DNA of 5,891 bases from an uncultured Treponema sp. (GCA_937890485.1 CALBXN010000032.1:1-5891), one strand, 5' to 3'. Positions 1-5,884 are shown, numbered from the stretch's first letter. Notes: generated by a model not told the origin, from the sequence alone. A program made the numbers and translations.

Positions 1-4
1 CTAT

Positions 5-1174
5 TTAATTCTTAGAATAAAATTCCATAGGATTAATTATTTTTCCACTATGCAAAGCTTTAGGATAAACAACTATTTTTAGTTTTTTTTCTAAGTTTGA
101 ATATTTTTTCATTTCGTAACCATCACCTATGACGATATTTATTCCATCTTTACCAGCTCGTCCAGTTCTTCCTGCTCGGTGAATAAAAAAATCATCATTA
201 GATGGTAAATCCATTTGTACAATATGAGTGATACCTTGAATATCTAAACCGCGGGCAGCTAAATCACTTGTAATTAAAATCTTTGTTTTGCCTGATTTAA
301 ATCTATCAACAATTGATTTTCGTTGAATTTTGTCAGTTTTAGAATGAAGACCAACGCAGTCAACTTTTTTAAACTGAAGTTTCTGAGTGATATTTGCAAC
401 TTGATCTGTTTTAGATGTGAAAATTAACAGTTTTTCTGGTTTTATTGCAGAAATCAAACTTCTTAATGTGTCTATTTTATTTCGCTGTTCTGCAAAAATT
501 GCCCAATGAGTTATTTTTTTTCGTAAGATATCTTCTAGTGGGAGTTCAATAAAATCTATGCTAGAATTTTCACGCATAGTTGATAAAGCATCTTCAAAAA
601 TTTTTTTCAAATTTGACTTTATTGTTGCAGAACATCCAATTACTTGAATATCTGAATTTAATAATTTTAATAAATCGATTGTATCGTCTCTTATTTCTGG
701 TTCAATAAGTCTATCAATTTCGTCAAAAACAATTGTGTTTATATTTTGAGTTTTAATTTTTTTTAGAAAAATCAGTTCTTTTATTCGAACAGCACTTCCT
801 ATTATTATTTTTGGTTTGTCTTTTAAATTTTCAATTTGCCTTTTTAGAGGAGTCCCACCTATACACAATATTGTTTTTACATCTGAAATTCTTTTTATTT
901 CGCTTTTAATCTGTGATGATAATTCATGAGTAGGGGACAAAATGATAACTTCTGGTGATTTATCTTCTTTGTTTAAATTTTGTAAAATCGGTAACAAAAA
1001 TGCGAAAGTTTTTCCTGTTCCTGTTTCAGATTGAAAAAGTACTGATTTTTTTTGTAATAGTTCTGGAATTACTTGTTTTTGAACTGCTGTTGGTGTTGTT
1101 AAGTTATTTTCTTGCAATTTTTGATTTAATTGTTCGCAAATGCCTAATTCTAAAAAATTTGTTAGTTCTTTCAT
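5..1174 (-). CDS. DEAD-box ATP-dependent RNA helicase, minimal core (DEID variant)
   Basis: This is a superfamily 2 RNA helicase of the DEAD-box family, expected to unwind or remodel short RNA duplexes in the cytoplasm (ribosome assembly, mRNA decay or translation). The 389 residues hold the motifs in order: a Q-motif region ending near residue 36 (TPTAVQ), motif I SETGTGKT at 49-56, motif Ia PTHEL at 81-85, GG at 106-107, motif II DEID at 151-154 instead of DEAD, motif III SAT at 182-184, motif IV near IFTSKT at 251-256, motif V TSDLAARGLD at 302-311 and motif VI HRAGRTGR at 332-339. The usual TPGR of motif Ib reads GSAVR (126-130). The protein stops soon after the second RecA domain, so it lacks the C-terminal RNA-binding tail seen in DbpA, CsdA or CshA. 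The start sits just before the Q motif, as expected. There is no Shine-Dalgarno sequence; an extended -10 lies 9 nt upstream. The gene is divergent from the glycosyltransferase. The family is certain, but the RNA substrate and exact name are not. Confidence 0.95.
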   Translation of the reverse strand: MKELTNFLELGICEQLNQKLQENNLTTPTAVQKQVIPELLQKKSVLFQSETGTGKTFAFLLPILQNLNKEDKSPEVIILSPTHELSSQIKSEIKRISDVKTILCIGGTPLKRQIENLKDKPKIIIGSAVRIKELIFLKKIKTQNINTIVFDEIDRLIEPEIRDDTIDLLKLLNSDIQVIGCSATIKSNLKKIFEDALSTMRENSSIDFIELPLEDILRKKITHWAIFAEQRNKIDTLRSLISAIKPEKLLIFTSKTDQVANITQKLQFKKVDCVGLHSKTDKIQRKSIVDRFKSGKTKILITSDLAARGLDIQGITHIVQMDLPSNDDFFIHRAGRTGRAGKDGINIVIGDGYEMKKYSNLEKKLKIVVYPKALHSGKIINPMEFYSKN

Positions 1175-1183
1175 ATTAAATTT

Positions 1184-1192
1184 AGTATAGCA
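1184..1192 (-). promoter_or_regulatory. Extended -10 promoter of the helicase gene
   Basis: Read on the minus strand, this is TGC followed by TATACT, a good sigma-70 type extended -10. No recognisable -35 lies 16-18 bp upstream, where the sequence overlaps the -10 of the opposing promoter. The -10 hexamer ends 9 nt before the helicase ATG, so transcription would start about 2-3 nt before the start codon. This fits the absence of a Shine-Dalgarno sequence. The start-site position is inferred from normal -10 to +1 spacing. Confidence 0.7.
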
Positions 1193-1207
1193 TATTTTAC
1201 AATCCTG

Positions 1208-1216
1208 TGCTATAAT
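1208..1216 (+). promoter_or_regulatory. Extended -10 promoter of the glycosyltransferase gene
   Basis: The sequence is TGC followed by a consensus TATAAT, a perfect extended -10. No good -35 is visible at the usual distance. The hexamer ends 9 nt before the ATG at 1226, the same spacing as on the opposite side. The predicted transcript would have only about 2-4 nt of leader. The bases between the -10 and the ATG contain no Shine-Dalgarno sequence. Confidence 0.75.
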
Positions 1217-1225
1217 CTGGACTAT

Positions 1226-2344
1226 ATGAAGATAGGAATTGATATTTTTGGTGGTAATGCTGGAAAATCAGGAATTGGTTTATATTTCGTATCGATAATA
1301 AAAAATTTTCCAAAAGAAATTTCTCATGATATTGAATTTTTTGGATGTGCTGCTGATAGATTTCGTTTTGATAAAGATTCTAAATACAAATATTTTGAAT
1401 TACCAATGAAAGATGGTTCCTTTATTGAAAAACTATGGCATATTTTTTCTTTTCCTGCTTTTGTAAAAAAACAACAATATGATGTTGTATTATATAATGT
1501 TGGTGCAAATATTACTCCATTTGTTGGTAATGCAAAAGGTGTTGCTGTTGTTCAAGAAATTATTTCTAAATCAATAAAAAAAGCTGATAATATTTTTATA
1601 AAAAAATCATTGATTTCTAGTCTAAAGAAAGCAACAAGGATTATTGCTACAAGTCAATATGTCAGAAAAGATTTAATTTCTTTAGGAATTCAAAGTGAAA
1701 AAATTGATGTTATTTATAATGGATTAGACCATAGTTATTTTTATCCACATGCAGATCTTGAGAATGAAACTGTTTTGGTTTATCCTTTTTCTATTAAACG
1801 ACCTTATTTTATTTATGCTACAAGACTTTCTGATAAAGATAAAAAACATGTCGAATTAATAAAAGCCTTTTCAATATTTAAACAAAAAACTGGTTTACCT
1901 CATAGGTTAGTTTTAGCTGGAAGTGATGGTGATTATTCAAAAGAAATACATAAAGCGGTTTTAAATTCTCCATTTAAGACTGATATTTTTTTAACGGGGT
2001 ATTTTTTACATCAAAATTTACCTGAGTTGTATTCTTGTGCTGATGCTTGTATTATTCCTTCTATTTTGGAAGGCGTTGGGTTATCTGTTGTAGAAGCAAT
2101 GGCAACAGGAATTCCTGTTTTATGTGCAAAAGCTGGAGCATTGCCTGAAGTAGCAGGTGAGTGTGCTTTGTATTTTAATCCTGATGATATTGAAGAACTT
2201 GCAAATTTAATGATAAAAATTACAGAAGATAAAAAACTTAGAAAGAAACTAATTTGTGATGGACTTGATAAGGTAAAAAGATATTCTTGGGAAAAAACTA
2301 CTATAAAAACTTTTGAAATTTTAGAGAATGTAGCTAAAGAATAA
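1226..2344 (+). CDS. Glycosyltransferase, GT4-like (GT-B fold)
   Basis: The gene encodes a 372-residue retaining glycosyltransferase of the GT-B fold, GT4/glycosyl transferase group 1 type. It should move a sugar from a nucleotide-activated donor to a glycan or lipid acceptor at the cytoplasmic side of the membrane. The N-terminal domain opens with MKIGIDIF and a glycine-rich loop (GGNAGKSGIG, 9-18). ATSQYVRKDL at 141-150 and the VIYNGLD segment at 162-168 mark the domain junction. The C-terminal donor-binding domain has the RLVLAGSDGD segment (227-236), LTGY (256-259), LYSCADACIIPS (268-279) and the family E-x7-E motif with E282 and E290. No signal peptide or clear membrane segment is seen. 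The start is set by the conserved N-terminus; there is no Shine-Dalgarno sequence, and the promoter -10 lies 9 nt upstream. It is the only plus-strand gene and has no glycan-synthesis neighbours here, so donor and acceptor cannot be stated. Confidence 0.92.
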   Translation: MKIGIDIFGGNAGKSGIGLYFVSIIKNFPKEISHDIEFFGCAADRFRFDKDSKYKYFELPMKDGSFIEKLWHIFSFPAFVKKQQYDVVLYNVGANITPFVGNAKGVAVVQEIISKSIKKADNIFIKKSLISSLKKATRIIATSQYVRKDLISLGIQSEKIDVIYNGLDHSYFYPHADLENETVLVYPFSIKRPYFIYATRLSDKDKKHVELIKAFSIFKQKTGLPHRLVLAGSDGDYSKEIHKAVLNSPFKTDIFLTGYFLHQNLPELYSCADACIIPSILEGVGLSVVEAMATGIPVLCAKAGALPEVAGECALYFNPDDIEELANLMIKITEDKKLRKKLICDGLDKVKRYSWEKTTIKTFEILENVAKE

Positions 2345-2388
2345 AAAAAAAGTGTACCTAAAATCATTTTTATTTTTAGATACACTTT
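2343..2388 (-). terminator. Shared terminator between clpX and the glycosyltransferase gene
   Basis: The 15-nt arms at 2349-2363 and 2374-2388 pair across a 10-nt loop. On the minus strand every position pairs, with one G-U wobble, and the stem runs into a U-tract (A run 2343-2351 on the plus strand). This is a strong rho-independent terminator for the tig-clpP-clpX unit. On the plus strand the same position is a C-A mismatch (2357/2380) and the stem is followed only by AGTTTTATAAT. It could still end the glycosyltransferase transcript, but less efficiently. The U-tract overlaps the stop codon of the glycosyltransferase gene. Confidence 0.88.
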
Positions 2389-2402
2389 AGTTTTATAATA
2401 AT

Positions 2403-3650
2403 TTAACTAGCTTGTTTACCGTCCTCAAGTAAATCTATTTTTGCTTTTACTTTGTTTTCAACAATATCTTTTGTGATAACAAGTTTTTTAGGTTCTTTTA
2501 TTGATGGAACTTCGAACATAATATCGAGTAATAATTTTTCAACGATACTTCTTAATCCACGAGCTCCTGTTTTATGTTTTATTGCTGTGTCAGCAATTGC
2601 TTCTATCGCATCATCTGTAAATTGCAAATCTACATTATCCATTGCGAAAGAAGCTTTGAATTGTTTAATAATAGAATTTTTTGGTTCAGTTAAAACTACC
2701 ATTAAATCTTCTTTTGTTAATTCTTTTAATGCACAAGAAATTGGTAATCGACCTATCAACTCTGGAATTAATCCAAATTTTACTAAGTCGTCTGGAATTG
2801 TTTGATCTAACAATTTAGTTTTTTCTTCTTCAGTTAAAGAGTTAGTTGTTGCACCAAAACCCATTGTATGTTGATGAACTCTAGATTCAACAATACCTTC
2901 AAGTCCAACGAATGCTCCTCCACAAATAAACAAAATATTTGTGGTATCAATTGAAAGCATCTCTTGATTTGGATGTTTTCTTCCCCCTTGTGGTGGAACG
3001 CTAGCTTGTGTTCCTTCAATAATTTTTAACAATGCTTGTTGTACACCCTCTCCTGAAACATCTCTTGTTATAGAAACATTTTCTGATTTTCGAGCAATTT
3101 TATCAACTTCATCGATGAAGATAATTCCTCTTTCTGCAGCAGCTATATTTCCATTGGCTGCTTGAATTAATTTCAAGAGAACATTTTCTACATCTTCACC
3201 TACATATCCTGCTTCAGTTAATGTTGTTGCATCTGCAATTGCAAATGGAACTCTTAATTTTTGAGCTAAGGTTTTAGCTAACAATGTTTTACCAGAACCA
3301 GTTGGCCCAATCAACAGAATATTAGATTTTTCAATTTGTACATCTTGCTGAAAATCATTCTTCATATTTGAAAGTCTTTTGTAGTGATTGTAGACTGCTA
3401 CTGATAAAACTTTTTTTGCATGATCTTGGCCTATAACATATTGATCCAAAAATTCTTTAAATTCCTTTGGAGATGGAATTGTTTGTAAATCTAAAGTTGG
3501 TATTTCGCTTTCTTGTTCATCAAATAACGACTTACAAAGAATAGTACATTGTTTACAAATGTATATCGAATTTGGACCTTCAATTAACATTCTATTAGGT
3601 GCCTCTGGTTTATTGCAAAATGAACAAGTATTTAATCTTTTTTGATGCAT
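2403..3650 (-). CDS. clpX: ATP-dependent Clp protease ATP-binding subunit ClpX
   Basis: ClpX is the hexameric AAA+ unfoldase that recognises protein tags, unfolds the substrate and feeds it to ClpP. The 415 residues match the usual length (E. coli is about 424). The N-terminal zinc-binding domain has C9, C12, C32 and C35. The AAA+ module shows Walker A GPTGSGKT (115-122), the pore-1 loop GYVG (148-151), Walker B GIIFIDEVDK (175-184), the RKH pore loop (224-226), sensor 1 around NILFICGGAF (238-247), an arginine finger in ELIGR (R301) and sensor 2 GAR (362-364). The loop that docks on ClpP reads MGF at 263-265, against IGF in E. coli, a mild change that should keep docking. A GGAG Shine-Dalgarno sequence at 3656-3659 sits 5 nt before the ATG. 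It is the last gene of the tig-clpP-clpX run, 82 nt after clpP, and is followed by a strong terminator. All key residues are intact. Confidence 0.98.
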   Translation of the reverse strand: MHQKRLNTCSFCNKPEAPNRMLIEGPNSIYICKQCTILCKSLFDEQESEIPTLDLQTIPSPKEFKEFLDQYVIGQDHAKKVLSVAVYNHYKRLSNMKNDFQQDVQIEKSNILLIGPTGSGKTLLAKTLAQKLRVPFAIADATTLTEAGYVGEDVENVLLKLIQAANGNIAAAERGIIFIDEVDKIARKSENVSITRDVSGEGVQQALLKIIEGTQASVPPQGGRKHPNQEMLSIDTTNILFICGGAFVGLEGIVESRVHQHTMGFGATTNSLTEEEKTKLLDQTIPDDLVKFGLIPELIGRLPISCALKELTKEDLMVVLTEPKNSIIKQFKASFAMDNVDLQFTDDAIEAIADTAIKHKTGARGLRSIVEKLLLDIMFEVPSIKEPKKLVITKDIVENKVKAKIDLLEDGKQAS

Positions 3651-3655
3651 TTTAT

Positions 3656-3659
3656 CTCC
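3656..3659 (-). promoter_or_regulatory. clpX: Shine-Dalgarno site of clpX
   Basis: GGAG on the minus strand, 5 nt before the clpX ATG, fixes the start at 3650. The spacing is at the short end of normal. The site lies outside the upstream hairpin (3675-3703), so that structure does not directly cover it. Confidence 0.75.
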
Positions 3660-3674
3660 AATTGATAAGAGTTT

Positions 3675-3703
3675 GCAATGTACATTAAAAATGTAAACAT
3701 TGC
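3675..3703 (-). promoter_or_regulatory. Hairpin / double palindrome in the clpP-clpX gap
   Basis: On the minus strand the arms GCAATGT and ACATTGC (7 bp) enclose an inner stem ACATT/AATGT (5 bp) with a 3-nt loop and a 2-nt bulge. No U-run follows, so it does not look like a terminator. As DNA, the same stretch contains two adjacent palindromes of the form AATGT-ACATT: 3677-3686 with no gap and 3690-3701 with a 2-bp gap, separated by 3 bp. It could act as an mRNA processing or stability element, or as a protein-binding site. The sequence does not decide between these. Confidence 0.55.
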
Positions 3704-3732
3704 CACTAATTTAAGAGAATTTTTATTTATTT

Positions 3733-4335
3733 TTATTTCTTTTTTCTTGGCATTATTTCATCTATAATACCATATTCTAAAGCGTCCTCAGCTGACATAA
3801 AAAAATCTCTTTCTATATCTTTTGCAATTACATCTTCTGTTTTTCCAGTTTGTTCTGCAAGATACTTAATTGATAGTTTTTTTAATCTGAGAAATTCTTT
3901 AGTATGAATTGAAACATCTGTTGTTTGCCCCTGAACACCACCCCAAGGTTGATGAATCATAACTCGAGAAGAAGGTAGGGCTAATCTCTTTCCTTTTGTT
4001 CCACCCGCAAGGAGAATTGCTCCCATACTTGCAGCCTGTCCCATACATATTGTTTGAATATCGCTTTTTACATATTGCATTGTATCGTAAATTGCTAGCC
4101 CTGCGGTTACAGATCCACCAGGACAATTTATATACATGCTAATATCTTTGTCAGCATTTTGAGATTCCAAGAAAAGTATTTGAGCTACAATTAAGTCAGC
4201 TGTGTAATCATTTATCTCTCCGTCAACGAAGATTATTCTATCTTTTAAAAGACGAGAATAAATGTCATAACTTCTTTCACCCTGACCAGTTTGTTCAATT
4301 ACCACAGGAACATAATTACTCATTTTTTCATTCAT
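3733..4335 (-). CDS. clpP: ATP-dependent Clp protease proteolytic subunit ClpP
   Basis: ClpP is the serine peptidase that forms the two-ring, 14-subunit degradation chamber and works with ClpX. The 200 residues contain the complete catalytic triad: S103 in GQAASMGA, H128 in HQPWGG and D177 in ERDFF. The oxyanion-loop segment NCPGGSV (70-76) and the N-terminal VPVVIEQT (9-16), which lines the axial pore, are present. Only eight residues precede the VPVVIEQ segment, against about sixteen in E. coli, so the propeptide is very short. The start at 4335 has an AAGGA Shine-Dalgarno sequence 9 nt upstream. A second ATG four codons inside (Met5) lacks one. The C-terminus ends in PRKKK without extension. 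The gene lies 84 nt after tig and 82 nt before clpX on the same strand, the usual order, which supports co-transcription. No CIRCE- or CtsR-like operator was seen. Confidence 0.98.
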   Translation of the reverse strand: MNEKMSNYVPVVIEQTGQGERSYDIYSRLLKDRIIFVDGEINDYTADLIVAQILFLESQNADKDISMYINCPGGSVTAGLAIYDTMQYVKSDIQTICMGQAASMGAILLAGGTKGKRLALPSSRVMIHQPWGGVQGQTTDVSIHTKEFLRLKKLSIKYLAEQTGKTEDVIAKDIERDFFMSAEDALEYGIIDEIMPRKKK

Positions 4336-4344
4336 AAGTATAAA

Positions 4345-4349
4345 TCCTT
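4345..4349 (-). promoter_or_regulatory. clpP: Shine-Dalgarno site of clpP
   Basis: AAGGA on the minus strand lies 9 nt before the ATG at 4335 and supports that start over the internal Met5 codon (4321-4323), which has no purine-rich site at a suitable distance. Confidence 0.75.
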
Positions 4350-4374
4350 ATAGTTAAAATTCTTAAACATCTTT

Positions 4375-4408
4375 GAGCAAGTTCTAAATAATAATTTAAA
4401 ACTTGCTC
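4375..4408 (-). promoter_or_regulatory. Hairpin in the tig-clpP gap
   Basis: GAGCAAGTT (4375-4383) and AACTTGCTC (4400-4408) form a perfect 9-bp stem. The pairing continues through one C-A position (G-U on the minus strand) into a further 5 bp, closing on a 4-nt loop. It starts 11 nt after the tig stop codon. On the minus strand it is followed by AAAGATG rather than a U-tract, so it is not a normal terminator. It may protect the tig 3' end, be a processing site, or cause partial attenuation before clpP. These roles are inference. Confidence 0.6.
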
Positions 4409-4419
4409 TTTAATTAAGT

Positions 4420-5787
4420 TTAAGCATTTTTAAAGAGATCGGCAAACTTTTTCTTTTCGCCTTTTGTAATTTTTACTTTTGCGAAAATTTCTGTATAAAG
4501 TTTTTGTTCCTTAATATCATCTATAAGATACTCTTTTTTTACTGCATCTGCATAATGTTTTTTTACTTCTTCTACAGAAATTCCTGCTCCTTCAGCAATT
4601 TTGTTGTATTCTTCTTCAACTTCTTCTGGTGTAACTTCAATTTTTGAATCTTTTAATAATGATTCAACGATGATTCTTCCTTTTAGCATTTTTGCTGCAT
4701 CATCTTCCCATTCTTTAAGTAAATCTTCTTTTTTCTGACCTGAAGAAGCCATTAATTTATCAAGTTGTTCAACAGTACATTGAAATCTTTGAGCCATCAT
4801 TCTCCAACGACCTTCAAGTTCTGCTTCTAACATTGATTTTGGAAGTTCAACTGGATTTTTTTCTACAAGTTGTTCAATTAATGCAGTTGATTTGATTTCT
4901 TTGATACGATTATCTTTTGCTGTATTTAAATTTTTCTTAATATCAGCTTTTAAATCGTCAAGTGTTTTGTATTTTTCATTAACATCTTGTGCAAGTTCAT
5001 CATCAAGTGCAGGTAAATCTCTAATTTTAAGAGCTGTAACAGTAACTTTGATTTTTTTAGTTGTTCCAGCAAGGTCTTTATCTGCAAAATCTTCTGCATA
5101 AGTTTTTGTAATTTCTTTTGTTTCATCTTTTTTCATACCGATAATTTCATCATCGATTTTATAGATGTTTTCACCAGAACCGATTGTAAATACAAATCCT
5201 TCGCGTTTAGAACCTGGAATTTCTTCCCCTTTGTCATCAAGTTCTGAATAATTTATTGTTACGATGTTGCCATTTGCTGCTGGTTCTGAATCTTTTTTAT
5301 CAAGAACCATAGCATTTCTTTCTTGGATTGCTTTTAATTCTTCGTTCATATCATCGTCTGTAATTTCTACTTGAGGTTCTTCAATTTTGATTCCAGAGAA
5401 ATCTTCGATTTTTACAGTTGGCATTACATCATAAATTACAGAAAAAACTAAATCTTTTGTTGTATCCAATTGAGGAAGTGTATCAAGTTGTGGTTGTGAG
5501 TAGGCTAGTGGTCTATTTTCGGATTTTTCTTTATCGAATTCACCAAAAACTTCTTCAAGGGCTTTTTCAATTAATTCTCCAGCAGCCTCATTCTTTAAAT
5601 CATTTCCAAATTTTCTTTCTAAAACAGAAACTGGAACTTTTCCTTTTCTAAAGCCTGGTAATTGTAGGTTTTTTGAGTATTTTGTTAAAGTTTCATCATA
5701 ACCTGCAGCAACATCTTTTTTAGCAATTGTTATTGTTAATTTTACTGCTGAATTTTCTAATTTTTCGATTTCTTTTGTAACTTTCAT
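4420..5787 (-). CDS. tig: Trigger factor, ribosome-associated chaperone
   Basis: Trigger factor binds the ribosome near the exit tunnel and shields nascent chains. The 455 residues are slightly longer than E. coli (432). The N-terminal ribosome-binding domain (about 1-150) has the signature GFRKGKVP at 45-52. A FKBP-type peptidyl-prolyl isomerase domain follows (about 155-255), then the helical C-terminal chaperone domain (about 260-445), rich in Lys and Glu. In the PPIase domain the family segment I-P-G-F is I208-Y209-K210-I211. The Phe known to matter for catalysis in E. coli is replaced, so isomerase activity may be weak. The start at 5787 is supported by an AAGGA Shine-Dalgarno sequence 7 nt upstream and by the homologous N-terminus. 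It is the first gene of the tig-clpP-clpX run, preceded by a terminator for an upstream unit. It is intact, and identification is firm. Confidence 0.97.
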   Translation of the reverse strand: MKVTKEIEKLENSAVKLTITIAKKDVAAGYDETLTKYSKNLQLPGFRKGKVPVSVLERKFGNDLKNEAAGELIEKALEEVFGEFDKEKSENRPLAYSQPQLDTLPQLDTTKDLVFSVIYDVMPTVKIEDFSGIKIEEPQVEITDDDMNEELKAIQERNAMVLDKKDSEPAANGNIVTINYSELDDKGEEIPGSKREGFVFTIGSGENIYKIDDEIIGMKKDETKEITKTYAEDFADKDLAGTTKKIKVTVTALKIRDLPALDDELAQDVNEKYKTLDDLKADIKKNLNTAKDNRIKEIKSTALIEQLVEKNPVELPKSMLEAELEGRWRMMAQRFQCTVEQLDKLMASSGQKKEDLLKEWEDDAAKMLKGRIIVESLLKDSKIEVTPEEVEEEYNKIAEGAGISVEEVKKHYADAVKKEYLIDDIKEQKLYTEIFAKVKITKGEKKKFADLFKNA

Positions 5788-5794
5788 GACAAGA

Positions 5795-5799
5795 TCCTT
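5795..5799 (-). promoter_or_regulatory. tig: Shine-Dalgarno site of tig
   Basis: AAGGA on the minus strand lies 7 nt before the tig ATG, an ideal spacing. It sits in a purine-rich stretch and fixes the start at 5787. Confidence 0.8.
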
Positions 5800-5826
5800 T
5801 TTCTCTTGGAATTTAGTTAAGTTTGC

Positions 5827-5838
5827 TAGTTTAAACTA
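5827..5838. promoter_or_regulatory. 12-bp perfect palindrome upstream of tig
   Basis: TAGTTTAAACTA is a perfect palindrome 39 bp before the tig ATG, between the upstream terminator and the Shine-Dalgarno site. Looser outer arms (AAGTTTG and AAACTT, 5819-5843) extend the symmetry with a 3-nt offset. It falls where the tig promoter should be, so it could be an operator. No confident -35/-10 pair could be assigned in this AT-rich stretch, and such palindromes can also arise by chance. Confidence 0.35.
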
Positions 5839-5847
5839 AACTTCTGC

Positions 5848-5884
5848 AAAAAAAAAAGCGATTCAGATCTTTCCGAATCGCTTT
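5848..5884 (-). terminator. Rho-independent terminator of a gene upstream of tig
   Basis: The 10-bp stem AAAGCGATTC/GAATCGCTTT (arms 5855-5864 and 5875-5884) is extended inward by a G-U wobble on the minus strand and two more pairs, leaving a 4-nt loop. The minus-strand product runs into a U-tract (ten A on the plus strand, 5848-5857). It ends transcription of a minus-strand unit beyond the right edge and separates it from tig. On the plus strand the wobble becomes an A-C mismatch and only a short T-run follows. Confidence 0.88.

Larger units (their letters stand above)
1184..1216. repeat. Inverted repeat spanning the divergent promoters
   Basis: The arms TATAGCA (1186-1192) and TGCTATA (1208-1214) are perfect 7-bp inverted copies. 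Including the -10 ends, 8 of 9 positions match. The centre of symmetry is position 1200, and the two ATG codons (first bases 1174 and 1226) are symmetrical about the same point. The arms are made of the two extended -10 elements, so the symmetry may simply reflect two similar promoters facing away from each other rather than a repressor site. Confidence 0.6.

Noticed and set aside
5..2344. Helicase and glycosyltransferase as a transferred defence or accessory island.
   Set aside because: Both are ordinary cellular families with base composition and TAA stops like the neighbours, and no integrase, repeat or tRNA border is present.
2011..2385. Minus-strand open frame of 124 codons opposite the glycosyltransferase gene.
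   Set aside because: It lies antisense to the conserved donor-binding domain, resembles no family I know, has a low-complexity Ser/Ile/Phe composition and begins inside the terminator hairpin.
4337..4342. TATACT on the minus strand just before clpP, which could drive a short-leader transcript starting near Met5.
   Set aside because: It has no TG extension or -35, it overlaps the spacer between a good Shine-Dalgarno site and the first ATG, and the operon arrangement already explains clpP expression.
4375..4408. Hairpin after tig as a rho-independent terminator.
   Set aside because: No U-tract follows on the minus strand, and the plus strand has only a broken T-run with no plus-strand gene to terminate.
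2452..5651. Several plus-strand open frames opposite clpX and tig.
   Set aside because: They are antisense to strongly conserved coding sequence, are low in complexity and have no convincing ribosome-binding sites. They are shadow frames.
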